Part shown: piece after piece, positions 1 to 8,400 of the stretch | How the letters are laid out: the number at the start of each line of letters is the position of its first letter | How positions within the stretch are numbered: the stretch's first letter is position 1 | Source: Mycoplasmatota bacterium | GTDB taxonomy: Bacteria; Bacillota_I; Bacilli_A; RF39; UBA660 | Assembly (NCBI GenBank): GCA_012840755.1 | Contig: DUWA01000108.1 | Location: 1-13,837, forward strand | Direction of reading: 5' to 3' | DNA: 13,837 bases | Program-made: the position numbers and the translations under genes | Notes under the pieces: generated by a model | Told to the model about the DNA's origin: nothing | The model's input: only the letters and a program-made list of their open reading frames with translations | The model's database searches: none

Positions 1-1
1 A

Positions 2-538
2 ATAGTAACTGATATAACTACATCTTATATAGTTTTAGAAAATAATAATATTGGATATTTAATATATACAGCAAATCCTCTTTCATTTGAAGTAAACAAT
101 GAATATAAAATTTATATTTATCAGCATATTCGTGAAGATGAGAATCTATTATATGGCTTCAAAATAAAAGAAGAAAAGCAGCTGTTTTTACGTCTTATAC
201 AAGTGAAGGGATTAGGTTGTAAAATGGCACTACCTATGTTTGCCACAGGTGGTGTAAATGGAATTATAGATGCAATCGAAAGAGAAAACATCATATATTT
301 AAAAAAATTCCCTAAGATTGGTGATAAAATTGCGAGACAAATAATATTAGATTTAAAAGGAAAGCTTGTGTCAAATGCAGATACTAAAAATGACATGTCT
401 GAATTTAGTGAATTGTCTGAAGCACTAACAAGTCTTGGATATAAAAGTAATGATATTAAAAAAATATTACCTAAGATTAATAAAGACTTATCAGTTGAAC
501 AACAAATTAAAGAAGCATTAAAACAAATGTTTAAATAA
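2..538 (+). CDS. ruvA: Holliday junction branch migration protein RuvA (5' partial)
   Basis: RuvA binds the four-way Holliday junction as a tetramer and loads the RuvB motor for branch migration in recombinational repair. Reading frame 2 is open from the window edge, and its first residues (IVTDITTSYIVLENN, then GYLIYT) match the RuvA OB-fold domain I, so the true start lies just upstream and only a handful of residues should be missing. About 178 residues are present. Two helix-hairpin-helix segments follow: VKGLGCKMALP and FPKIGDKIARQIILDLKGKL. The C-terminal part (SEALTSLGYKSNDIKKIL) is the small domain III that contacts RuvB. The ATG at 203 is internal to the protein and is not its start. 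The first HhH has Cys where the family usually has Pro (G-x-G-P). The stop codon overlaps the ribosome binding site of ruvB, so the two genes are co-transcribed. Confidence 0.96.
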   Translation: MVTDITTSYIVLENNNIGYLIYTANPLSFEVNNEYKIYIYQHIREDENLLYGFKIKEEKQLFLRLIQVKGLGCKMALPMFATGGVNGIIDAIERENIIYLKKFPKIGDKIARQIILDLKGKLVSNADTKNDMSEFSELSEALTSLGYKSNDIKKILPKINKDLSVEQQIKEALKQMFK

Positions 539-549
539 GGCGGTGAGTT

Positions 550-1554
550 ATGGACGAAAGGATTATTACAAATGAAATTTTAAAAGAAGACGGATTTGAA
601 TATTCTATTAGACCCGATCGTATAGATGAATATATTGGTCAAACTGAAATAAAAGAAAATTTAAAAGTATTTATTAAAGCAGCAAAATTAAGAGAAGAAC
701 CTTTAGATCATGTGTTATTATATGGTCCTCCAGGATTAGGTAAAACAACACTATCTCATATTATTGCAAATGAACTCAATAGTAATATCAAAACATCATC
801 TGGTCCTGCAATAGAAAAAAGTGGAGATTTAGCTGCTGTTTTATCCACTTTAGAACCAGGAGATGTATTATTTATAGATGAAATACATAGAATTCCAAGA
901 CATATAGAAGAAATTTTATACTCAGCAATGGAGGATTTTACTTTAGATATAATTATTGGTAGTGATTCATCAAGCAGAAATATTAAAATTGATCTTCCCC
1001 CTTTTACTCTTGTTGGAGCAACCACTAGAGCAGGAGATTTAACTGGCCCATTAAGAGATAGATTTGGTATTATCTCTAAATTGAAATATTATACAGTTGA
1101 AGAATTAACACAGATAGTGAAAAGAACAGGAAGAGTTTTAAATTGTTCTATCGATGATGATGTTGCAGTTGAACTAGCAACTCGTAGCAGAGGAACACCT
1201 AGAATTGCTAATAGATTATTTAAACGTGTTCGTGATTTTGCAATGGTTATGGGAAACGGAATAATAGATATAGAAATAACCAAAATATCACTTGATAAGT
1301 TAAAAGTTGACAAATTAGGTCTTGATGATACGGATTACAATTTATTAAAATCCATTATAGATAAATTTAATGGAGGTCCTGTTGGGATTGAAGCTATAGC
1401 TTCATCAATTGGCGAAGAACAAACAACAATTGAAGATGTATATGAACCATATTTATTACAAAAGGGGCTTTTAAAACGTACTTCACGCGGTAGAATTGTA
1501 ACAAAAAAAGCCTATGACCATTTAGAAATTCCGTGTCCAGAGAAAATAGAATAG
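550..1554 (+). CDS. ruvB: Holliday junction branch migration ATPase RuvB
   Basis: RuvB is the hexameric AAA+ ATPase that, with RuvA, pumps DNA through Holliday junctions during recombination and repair. The 334-aa length is normal for the family. Visible motifs are Walker A GPPGLGKT (residues 59-66), Walker B LFIDEIHR (107-114), sensor 1 GATTR (156-160), and the arginine-finger segment GPLRDRFG (166-173). A C-terminal winged-helix domain follows, with [15 protein letters not shown] near residues 313-327. The ATG at 550 is supported by a GGCGGTGAG ribosome binding site that begins at the ruvA stop, and by the typical RuvB N-terminus ending in [13 protein letters not shown]. Only 11 bases separate it from ruvA. 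Nothing is abnormal in the catalytic residues. Confidence 0.98.
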   Translation: MDERIITNEILKEDGFEYSIRPDRIDEYIGQTEIKENLKVFIKAAKLREEPLDHVLLYGPPGLGKTTLSHIIANELNSNIKTSSGPAIEKSGDLAAVLSTLEPGDVLFIDEIHRIPRHIEEILYSAMEDFTLDIIIGSDSSSRNIKIDLPPFTLVGATTRAGDLTGPLRDRFGIISKLKYYTVEELTQIVKRTGRVLNCSIDDDVAVELATRSRGTPRIANRLFKRVRDFAMVMGNGIIDIEITKISLDKLKVDKLGLDDTDYNLLKSIIDKFNGGPVGIEAIASSIGEEQTTIEDVYEPYLLQKGLLKRTSRGRIVTKKAYDHLEIPCPEKIE

Positions 1555-1567
1555 ATAGGATGATTTT

Positions 1568-2326
1568 ATGAGAAGTTTTTTTATAAAACCAAACAATGAA
1601 ATAATTGAGGTTAAACCAGAGGAAATAAACCTTTTTTGTAAGAAAACCTGTGAAAAATATGTTTTAGAATCTGCAGAAAATAAAAAAGAGTTTGATTCTT
1701 TTTCCACTAAATATACTTTTTTTAAACCGTATTATGATTTTGTAATGCATAAATTAAAATATATACATGTAGGATTTTTACTTGATAACACAAAATATGT
1801 CTATAGTAAAGATAATAAATTAATACCATGTGATTATAATTTTGAAACAATTGATTATAATGAACTTATTAGCAAAAAACCAGATTCATTTATTATTTAT
1901 GATGGTTCAGATGAAACTATAGGTCTTAAAGATGAAGAAACTCATTTTACCGGAACTGGTTATATATTACCAAACAAACAATTTTTATCTTGTAACAAAT
2001 TAGAAGGTCACGATGAACAAGCTGATGCTATCATGAATCAGCTAATAGTGGAAAATAAGTATATTTTAAATGACTATTATAATAAAGTAAGATATAAATA
2101 TCCATCCAATTCAGATTATTTATGTCAAAGATTAGGATTTATCAAAAAAACAAGAGCTCATTCAGGGTTTCACACAATATTTTATAATAAAAAGTTAATG
2201 AATTTAGAACAAATTAATTTAATATATGAATGCATTAATAATGGTATGTACGAAAGATTAATAGCAAATAATGATGATATAATAGCAACAAAAAAACTAA
2301 TAAGAGAATATAGAGGATTGATTTAG
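1568..2326 (+). CDS. Conserved-looking hypothetical protein in the ruvB-queA interval
   Basis: I do not recognise this 252-aa protein. It has no signal peptide and no membrane segment, and looks like a soluble cytoplasmic protein rich in Lys, Asn and Tyr. Segments that look conserved rather than random are GHDEQADAIMNQL in the middle and DYLCQRLGFIKKTRAHSGFH with NLEQINLIYECINNGMYERL near the C-terminus. There are four cysteines, but they are not in a zinc-knuckle spacing. The start is supported by AGGATGA at 1557-1563, five bases before the ATG. The gene begins 13 bases after ruvB stops, so it belongs to the same operon. Its codon use resembles its neighbours and nothing marks it as recently transferred. 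That it is a real gene is fairly sure; its function is unknown. Confidence 0.8.
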   Translation: MRSFFIKPNNEIIEVKPEEINLFCKKTCEKYVLESAENKKEFDSFSTKYTFFKPYYDFVMHKLKYIHVGFLLDNTKYVYSKDNKLIPCDYNFETIDYNELISKKPDSFIIYDGSDETIGLKDEETHFTGTGYILPNKQFLSCNKLEGHDEQADAIMNQLIVENKYILNDYYNKVRYKYPSNSDYLCQRLGFIKKTRAHSGFHTIFYNKKLMNLEQINLIYECINNGMYERLIANNDDIIATKKLIREYRGLI

Positions 2327-2328
2327 AT

Positions 2329-2415
2329 GTGGTGCGAATTATAGAATTGACTACTTATTGTGGACTTGACTGTGATACATGTGAATATAAAGAACATGGA
2401 GAAGATAGAAAATGA
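2329..2415 (+). pseudogene. DUF3795-type Cys-rich protein, N-terminal remnant
   Basis: A 28-codon frame starting at GTG (2329 or 2332) reads RIIELTTYCGLDCDTCEYKE and then hits TGA at 2413-2415. The string TYCGLDC-x2-C is, from memory, the N-terminal signature of DUF3795 proteins, small Cys-rich bacterial proteins that normally continue with further cysteines (for example a NCxGC segment). None of the three frames downstream encodes such a continuation before queA, so most of the gene is gone. The frame starts three bases after the preceding gene stops, as an intact operon gene would. The nearest Shine-Dalgarno-like sequence, AGAGG at 2312-2316, is 12-15 bases away, which is too far for good initiation. 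The most likely reading is a decayed gene. A translated 27-28 aa Cys-rich micropeptide is possible but unsupported. Confidence 0.55.
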
Positions 2416-2468
2416 ATAAAGAAACTAGAAAAAATTATAAATTTAACTAAGTAGAAAGATAAATATTT

Positions 2469-3494
2469 ATGAAAACAGAAGATTTTGATTTTGAATTACC
2501 TGAAAATTTAATAGCACAAACTCCACTTGAAAAACGAGACAGTTCTCGTCTTTTAGTGCTTGATAAAAAAAGTGGTGTTATTGAACACAAATATTTTAGT
2601 GATATAATTGAATATTTAAATGAAGGTGATGTTCTTGTTTTAAATGATACAAAAGTTATTCCTGCTCGTCTTTATGGTGTTAAAGAAACAACCAATGCAA
2701 GTATTGAATTATTAATGTTAAAAGAAATAGAAAAAGACACTTGGGAATGTTTAACTAAACCAGCAAAAAGAGTTAAGATAGGAACTGTAATTAGTTTTGG
2801 TGATGGTATTTTAAAAGCAAAATGTATTTCAGAAAAAGAAGAGGGAATAAGAGTATTTGAATTAATATATGACGGTATTTTATATGAAATATTAGATAGA
2901 CTTGGAGAAATGCCATTACCACCATATATTCATGAAAAATTAGATAATAAGGATAGATATCAAACTGTATATGCTAAAAATGCTGGTAGTGCAGCTGCAC
3001 CTACTGCAGGCTTACATTTTACGAAAGAACTATTAGAAAAAATAAGAAAAAAAGGAATTTTAATTCAGCACATTACATTGCATGTTGGGCTTGGAACTTT
3101 TAGACCAGTAAGTACGGATGATATAAATAATCATAAAATGCATTCAGAATTTTACATGATGAGTAAAGAGACTGCATCAGTATTAAATAATGCAAAAAAA
3201 CAAGGTGGAAAGATAATTAGTGTTGGAACTACTTCAGCAAGGACACTTGAAACTATTATGAACCTGTATGGTAAATATACAGAATGTAGTGGTTGGACAG
3301 ATATATTTATATATCCTGGTTATGAGTTTAAAGCAATTGATAATTTAATTACTAATTTTCATTTACCTAAATCAACCTTAGTTATGCTAGTTAGTGCCTT
3401 AGCAGGAAAAGAAAATATAATGAAAGCTTATAAAGAGGCTGTTCGATTAAATTATCGTTTCTTTTCATTTGGTGATTCGATGATTATTAAGTAG
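2469..3494 (+). CDS. queA: S-adenosylmethionine:tRNA ribosyltransferase-isomerase QueA
   Basis: QueA transfers and isomerises the ribosyl part of AdoMet onto 7-aminomethyl-7-deazaguanine at position 34 of Asn, Asp, His and Tyr tRNAs, giving epoxyqueuosine. The 341-aa length is normal. Family motifs are clear: the N-terminal [19 protein letters not shown] (6-24), [12 protein letters not shown] (57-68), GEMPLPPYI (146-154), [13 protein letters not shown] (173-185), [10 protein letters not shown] (205-214) and, near the C-terminus, [16 protein letters not shown]. The ATG start matches the usual [11 protein letters not shown] beginning. Its upstream site (AGAAAG around 2454-2459) is a weak Shine-Dalgarno, unlike those of its neighbours. 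It follows the DUF3795 remnant. The next gene is not tgt, the queuosine gene that commonly follows queA in Bacilli. Confidence 0.97.
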   Translation: MKTEDFDFELPENLIAQTPLEKRDSSRLLVLDKKSGVIEHKYFSDIIEYLNEGDVLVLNDTKVIPARLYGVKETTNASIELLMLKEIEKDTWECLTKPAKRVKIGTVISFGDGILKAKCISEKEEGIRVFELIYDGILYEILDRLGEMPLPPYIHEKLDNKDRYQTVYAKNAGSAAAPTAGLHFTKELLEKIRKKGILIQHITLHVGLGTFRPVSTDDINNHKMHSEFYMMSKETASVLNNAKKQGGKIISVGTTSARTLETIMNLYGKYTECSGWTDIFIYPGYEFKAIDNLITNFHLPKSTLVMLVSALAGKENIMKAYKEAVRLNYRFFSFGDSMIIK

Positions 3495-3501
3495 GTGAAT
3501 A

Positions 3502-4374
3502 ATGGAAAAAAACAATTTTAATAACACAACAGAACAATTAGTCTTTATGAAGTTTTTGCGCAAAGTTCTATCAACAGAATTTGATTATGGTCCTAATGGC
3601 ATTTATACTGAACCTTATAACTTGGATAAATCGGTTGAGATTGCTTTTAGTTTTTTGAATTCGATAAATATGTTAAATCAAATAGATATTAATAATATTA
3701 CTTTTATAAAAGTATATCCAGATGAAAAAGATGTTATAAAAGAATTAGCTGAAAAAAATATATTCGACTCTACATTTGCTATTATTAATAATAAACAATT
3801 TTTAATTTTATTTGTTGAAAATAAATTATCAGACATATATGCGATTGTACATGAATTAATTCATGCTTATAATCTTAATAAAAATACCTATAAAGACAAT
3901 AAATTAATTGAAATATTATCAATATGTGGTGAATTATTTTTATCTGATTTTTTAAAAGAACAGAATATTTCTGATGAGTATGTAAAAAGTAGTATTTCTA
4001 GACTTAAGTATACATATTCAATGTCTTTATTAACAACATCTAACAATGTTAATATGAGAAAAATAAGAAAAAAATGTGAACCAAGTATAGAAAAAATTAA
4101 TAATAGTGTTTTAAATATAGATAGTAATACTTCAAAAGTGAATAAAAACATTAATATAGAAAAAGCACTCATCTATAACTATGGTTTGTTTTTTGGAAGT
4201 TATATACATCAAATTAACGATTTAGACTTTTTTATGGAGTTAAATCAGAATATATCAAAAATGAAATTTGAAAATTTTATTTCGGAGATAGGTCTTCAAA
4301 TTAGAAAAAATAATCTTACAAGAAAAAGTTATAAAAAAATATTTAAAAGTAGTAAGATCGATTATGGGGTATAA
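3502..4374 (+). CDS. Hypothetical protein with HELIH metallopeptidase-like motif
   Basis: This 290-aa protein is not one I can place in a named family. Residues 111-124 read DIYAIVHELIHAYN, which fits the extended zincin consensus (hydrophobic-x-H-E-hydrophobic-hydrophobic-H-A) with H117, E118 and H121. A glutamate about 20 residues further on (E137 or E144, in LIEILSICGELF) could be the third zinc ligand of a gluzincin-type site. There is no signal peptide or membrane helix, so it should act in the cytoplasm. The C-terminal third includes ALIYNYGLFFGSYIHQ, a Gly/Tyr-rich helix-like segment. Translation signals are good: TAGGTGA overlaps the queA stop and sits just before the ATG. Its place between queA and miaA suggests co-expression with tRNA modification enzymes, but that does not define its job. 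The zinc-binding call is motif-based inference. Confidence 0.75.
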   Translation: MEKNNFNNTTEQLVFMKFLRKVLSTEFDYGPNGIYTEPYNLDKSVEIAFSFLNSINMLNQIDINNITFIKVYPDEKDVIKELAEKNIFDSTFAIINNKQFLILFVENKLSDIYAIVHELIHAYNLNKNTYKDNKLIEILSICGELFLSDFLKEQNISDEYVKSSISRLKYTYSMSLLTTSNNVNMRKIRKKCEPSIEKINNSVLNIDSNTSKVNKNINIEKALIYNYGLFFGSYIHQINDLDFFMELNQNISKMKFENFISEIGLQIRKNNLTRKSYKKIFKSSKIDYGV

Positions 4375-4427
4375 ATATTATCAACAAAGCTATACAATAA
4401 GCTGTTTATTAGCGGAAAAGGTGATTT

Positions 4428-5315
4428 ATGAGTAGAATAATTGTTATAGTAGGTCCGACTGGTGTTGGGAAAACAAGGATGAGTATTGAACTTGCTAAGA
4501 AATTAAATGGTGAAGTTATTAATGCCGATAGTACACAAGTTTATAAATATATGGATGTAGCAACAGCTAAAGCAACTGTGAAAGAAATGGAAGGAATTAA
4601 ACATCACCTATTAGACATAAAAGAAATTGATGAAGATTATTCTGTTTATGACTTTCAAAAAGATGCAAGAACAGCGATTAATGAAATTATTATGAAAGAT
4701 AAAACACCAATAATGGTTGGTGGTACTGGTCTTTATATAAAAGCAGCCCTATATAATTATGAATTTAATGAAGGTAAAAAGACTAATACATATGATAATT
4801 TAACAAATGAAGAACTTTACAACAAACTATTACAAATAGATTCTAATACTAATATTCATATGAATAATCGAAAAAGGGTTATTAGAGCAATAAATTACTA
4901 TGAAGAAAATAAAATACCACTTAGTAGTAAACAAAAAAGTAATGAACTATTATATGATGCTATTTTTATAGGTCTTACAACTGACAGAGAAGTTTTATAT
5001 AGTCGTATAAATAAAAGAGTTGAAATCATGATTGAGAATGGACTTTTAGAAGAAGCAAAAAAGATTTATGATACGAACATTAGAAGTAAAGCAGTTTTAA
5101 CTCCTATTGGTTATAAAGAGCTGTTTTTGTATTTTAATAAACAAAAGAACTTAGATGAATGCATCGAACTTATAAAACAAAGAAGTAGAAGATATGCGAA
5201 AAGACAATACACTTTTTTCAACAACCAAATGAATATTAAATGGTTTAATGTTGATTTTGATAATTTTAATAATACCGTTAAAAATGTATTAAATTATATA
5301 AATAATAAAAATTAA
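4428..5315 (+). CDS. miaA: tRNA dimethylallyltransferase MiaA
   Basis: MiaA adds a dimethylallyl group from DMAPP to N6 of A37 in tRNAs reading UNN codons, giving i6A, which MiaB often modifies further. The protein has 295 residues, near the lower end of the family. It shows the P-loop GPTGVGKT (9-16), the substrate motif ADSTQVYKYMDVATAK (33-48; the family more often has Met in place of the Thr), KHHLLDI (58-64), VYDFQKDA (73-80), GGTGLYIKA (98-106), and the C-terminal QRSRRYAKRQYTFF segment. The start is fixed by a strong AAAAGGTGAT site at 4415-4424, a few bases before the ATG. It is separated from the HELIH gene by 53 bases without a recognisable terminator. It is the last gene of the operon, directly followed by a hairpin terminator that begins inside its stop codon. 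Confidence 0.97.
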   Translation: MSRIIVIVGPTGVGKTRMSIELAKKLNGEVINADSTQVYKYMDVATAKATVKEMEGIKHHLLDIKEIDEDYSVYDFQKDARTAINEIIMKDKTPIMVGGTGLYIKAALYNYEFNEGKKTNTYDNLTNEELYNKLLQIDSNTNIHMNNRKRVIRAINYYEENKIPLSSKQKSNELLYDAIFIGLTTDREVLYSRINKRVEIMIENGLLEEAKKIYDTNIRSKAVLTPIGYKELFLYFNKQKNLDECIELIKQRSRRYAKRQYTFFNNQMNIKWFNVDFDNFNNTVKNVLNYINNKN

Positions 5316-5341
5316 AATGAGGAATTTGTTCTTCATTTTTT
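5314..5341 (+). terminator. Rho-independent terminator after miaA
   Basis: The arm AAAATGAGGAA (5314-5324) pairs with TTCTTCATTTT (5329-5339), giving an 11-bp stem with a single G-U pair and a TTTG loop. The T-rich side of the stem runs into two further T residues. It overlaps the miaA stop codon and separates the housekeeping operon from the giant prepilin gene. The stem is AT-rich, so termination may be incomplete. Confidence 0.75.
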
Positions 5342-5345
5342 CAGA

Positions 5346-5375
5346 TTGTTTAATAGAATGTAAAGTGGTTATAAT
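5346..5375 (+). promoter_or_regulatory. Candidate distal promoter of the giant prepilin gene
   Basis: TTGTTT (5346-5351) is followed after 18 bases by a perfect TATAAT (5370-5375). It lies directly after the miaA terminator and about 75 bases upstream of the start codon. The -35 box matches the sigma-A consensus at four of six positions. It may work alongside the stronger proximal promoter. Confidence 0.45.
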
Positions 5376-5391
5376 ATTGAGAGATATAGGC

Positions 5392-5420
5392 TTTACTGAC
5401 TCTTTAATAAATGGTATAAT
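5392..5420 (+). promoter_or_regulatory. Candidate proximal promoter of the giant prepilin gene
   Basis: TTTACT (5392-5397), an exact 17-base spacer and a perfect TATAAT (5415-5420) form a good sigma-A-type promoter. Transcription would begin around 5427, giving a leader of only about 20 bases that carries the AGGGG ribosome binding site at 5435-5439. There is no room for a leader riboswitch from this start. Confidence 0.65.
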
Positions 5421-5448
5421 TTATATTATAAAATAGGGGTTGTATAAT

Positions 5449-8400
5449 ATGAAGACAAATAAAAAAGGTTTTACATTAATAGAAATCATATTAATAATAG
5501 TAATATTGTCGATAATTGCAATAATTACAGTACCAGCAATATTAAAAGTAATAAGGAGTTCAAAAGAGAATTCTTTTTTAGCTTCATCATATGGTGTTAT
5601 GGAAGCAGCAAAATTAAAATTAAGTAAAGATTTTTTAAAAAATAAAAACATTGAAGAATTAATAATCACATATCCAGAAAATACTGGTATTTTAGATATA
5701 TCTGGAATAGAACCGGACTCTGGAAGAATAATTGTAAGAATTAATGGACAAATAGGATTTGCTTTTTGGAATAACGAATTAAAGATATGTGTGACTAAAA
5801 GTTATGCAAAAGCAGAAGCTATAATAGATAGAAGTTTAACAACTAAAGAAAGTTGTAATATCGGCACAGTATTAGCAGATACAGATTCAAGCGAATATGA
5901 GCTTATGGATGGGTGGATGAGAATTACACTATACTATCCAGAAAGTTCAACAGAACGTAAGTGGAGATTAGGAGAAGAAGGAGAACTTAGAACAACTGGT
6001 ATATTTTTCTGGCAAGATTATAATGGTCCTATATATGTGCCAATTTCAAGAATAGAAGATATATGGATTAGTTATATGTTAAATGATAAAGAGGTTATTG
6101 TGCCACCTACCGGTAAGCTTTTGGTAGATATAAATCCAATACCAACTGGTAGCACTTTAGTTAAGGAAGTAAATGTTAAGATTAATTATGATGAAAGTGC
6201 TAATATAAAAGAATACCGAATTGGTGGTAGTGATTGGTTGAGATATACTGGTGAGTTCAAAGTAACAGAGAATACTATAATTGAGGCAAGGGCAAAAAAA
6301 ATAGAAAGAATATATGATGAAAATGGAAACTTAATTGCTACAACTAATATAGGTGGTAGTGATTCTGTATATATTGGGAATATTGGTGTCGAAGAAATTG
6401 ATTTAGAAGCACCAATAATTGAGAGAATATCCCCAATTAATGATAAAGAAGTTGCTAGACTTAGAATTATATATCCTGATGATGCAGCAAAAAAAATATT
6501 TAAAAAAAATTATGGTATCGAAGAATCTTATAGTGAAGAGATAAGTGTTAAAACATATGGAACTCATATATTAGCTTATTATTATAACAGCGAGGGAAAA
6601 AGATCAAAAGGAAGAAGTATTTTAATTAATGATACCTCTACTGGTCAAGCACCTAACCAACCAACAACTTATACTTTAAACAATCCATATGTTCCAAACA
6701 ATCCAGGGACATCTTGGAAAACTCCACCAAAATATGAGCATTGGATAAAAGCACCAGATATAATAATCTCACCAAATAATGAATTAACTGAAAGTGTTAA
6801 AGTTTCTATAAATTATCCAAGTGATGCTGATAAGGTATATATAAAATTAGGTAGATATGGAAAATACGAGGAATATATAAATCCAATAGAAGTTAAAGAA
6901 AATAACGAAATACATGCTTATTATAGAACTTATGAAGGATATAGATCACAAACAGGATACTCAAGGATAAGCAATATAAAACAAGGTAATAAGCCATATG
7001 TGTATATCGACGCAGATCCATACCCTTATAATAATTCATACGGACATGAATCAGTTCAAGTAACTATAAATTATCAAGATTCAAACGTAAATGAATATAG
7101 TCTAGATGGTATTAATTATTTACCATATATAGAACCATTTATTATAACAAAAAATACACGTATATATGCAAGAGCTAAAAACGATTATGGAATAAAAGAA
7201 GACTATTTAGATATTACTAATATAGGTGTATTAAAACAACAAATGGTAATGAAAAAAATAGACATATCAATTAATGCAGTACCAGAACCTAGTGTTTCTG
7301 AAAAAAGATATAATGAAGTGAAAATAACAATTGATTATGGGGAAAATGCCAATAAAAAATATTATAAAATTGGTAAATTTGGGGAATTAAAAGAATATAA
7401 AGGATCTTTTATAATAAATAAGAATACAACTATATATGCATATGCAACAGGAGATAATTCTAAAGGAGAAGCTTTAAAATTAATTGATAATTTATTAAGT
7501 GGTATATCAGAACCAATAATAACAGTAAGTCCGAAATATGAGCATACAAATAAAGTAATTGTAAATATAAGCTATGATAAACATTCAAAAATAAAGAATT
7601 ATAGTATTAATTCAGGAAATTCAAGAGATTATGTAGGAAGTTTCGAGGTAACAAAAAATGATACTATAATAAGGGCCTATAGTGAAAATGAGTTCGGAGA
7701 AAAGTCCGAATCAACTTATGTGATAGAAAACATAATAGAAGAACCACCAATGTTAATTTTAGATAAGGGTAAATATTATTTAATAAAGATAAATTATCCA
7801 AAAGGAGCAATTACTAAAGAGTATAAATGGATGGATACTGGCACTTGGAAAGAATATAAAAAAGATGGTATTTTATTAATAAAAACCAAATATAAAAACG
7901 ATTTATTAAAAGATGGATTACTGTTAAAAATAGAAGATGAAAATGGAAATATTGTTACATTTAAAGGAGATTATTATTTAATAGATGTGCCAATTAATGA
8001 GATAAATGATAATTTATATATAAGATGGAATAAAGAAATACCTCCTGTTCCTCAAATAGTTCTATCAACAACAGAGGTTACAAAAGAACTAACAGCAACG
8101 ATTATTTATGATAAAACTATTGTGAAAAAAGAATATAAATTAGTAGATAAAGATGGAAAAAGTACTGGATGGTTGGAATACAAAGAACCGATCAAAGTAA
8201 ATGAAAAAAACACAACAATATACGCAAGAGCAACGAATACGAGTGAGGTAACTTCAAATGAAAATATTAAAAAAATAACTAATATAGATAATGAAAAACC
8301 AAATATAAATTTAACTGGTGAATTTCTTAAACCACAACAAAAAGTAAATTTAAGGGTAACTGCTTTTGATGATATAAGTATCGGAAAAATCAAATATGAA

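Noticed and set aside
2347..2391. Two TTGACT strings (2347 and 2366) as -35 boxes of an internal promoter for queA.
   Set aside because: The first has only TGTGAT at 18 bases and the second has TATAAA at 14 bases. They are also explained by the coding text of the DUF3795 remnant.
2413..2460. Use of genetic code 4 (TGA as Trp), which would extend the DUF3795 fragment to a TAG at about 2452-2454.
   Set aside because: All tryptophans in the intact proteins of this window are TGG and no intact gene contains an in-frame TGA. The extension also lacks the further cysteines expected of DUF3795. The standard bacterial code fits.
4375..4427. Possible hairpin around the two AGCT strings between the HELIH gene and miaA.
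   Set aside because: The pairing is short and interrupted and there is no T-run, so it is neither a convincing terminator nor a regulatory element.
5440..5448. TTG at 5440 as the start of the giant gene.
   Set aside because: It directly follows the AGGGG ribosome binding site with no spacing. ATG 5449 has proper spacing and gives a normal prepilin leader.
8106..8393. Antisense open frame inside the giant gene, and similar antisense frames over ruvB, miaA, rnj and the hydrolase.
   Set aside because: They have no ribosome binding sites, no recognisable protein features, and lie wholly inside strong genes on the other strand.
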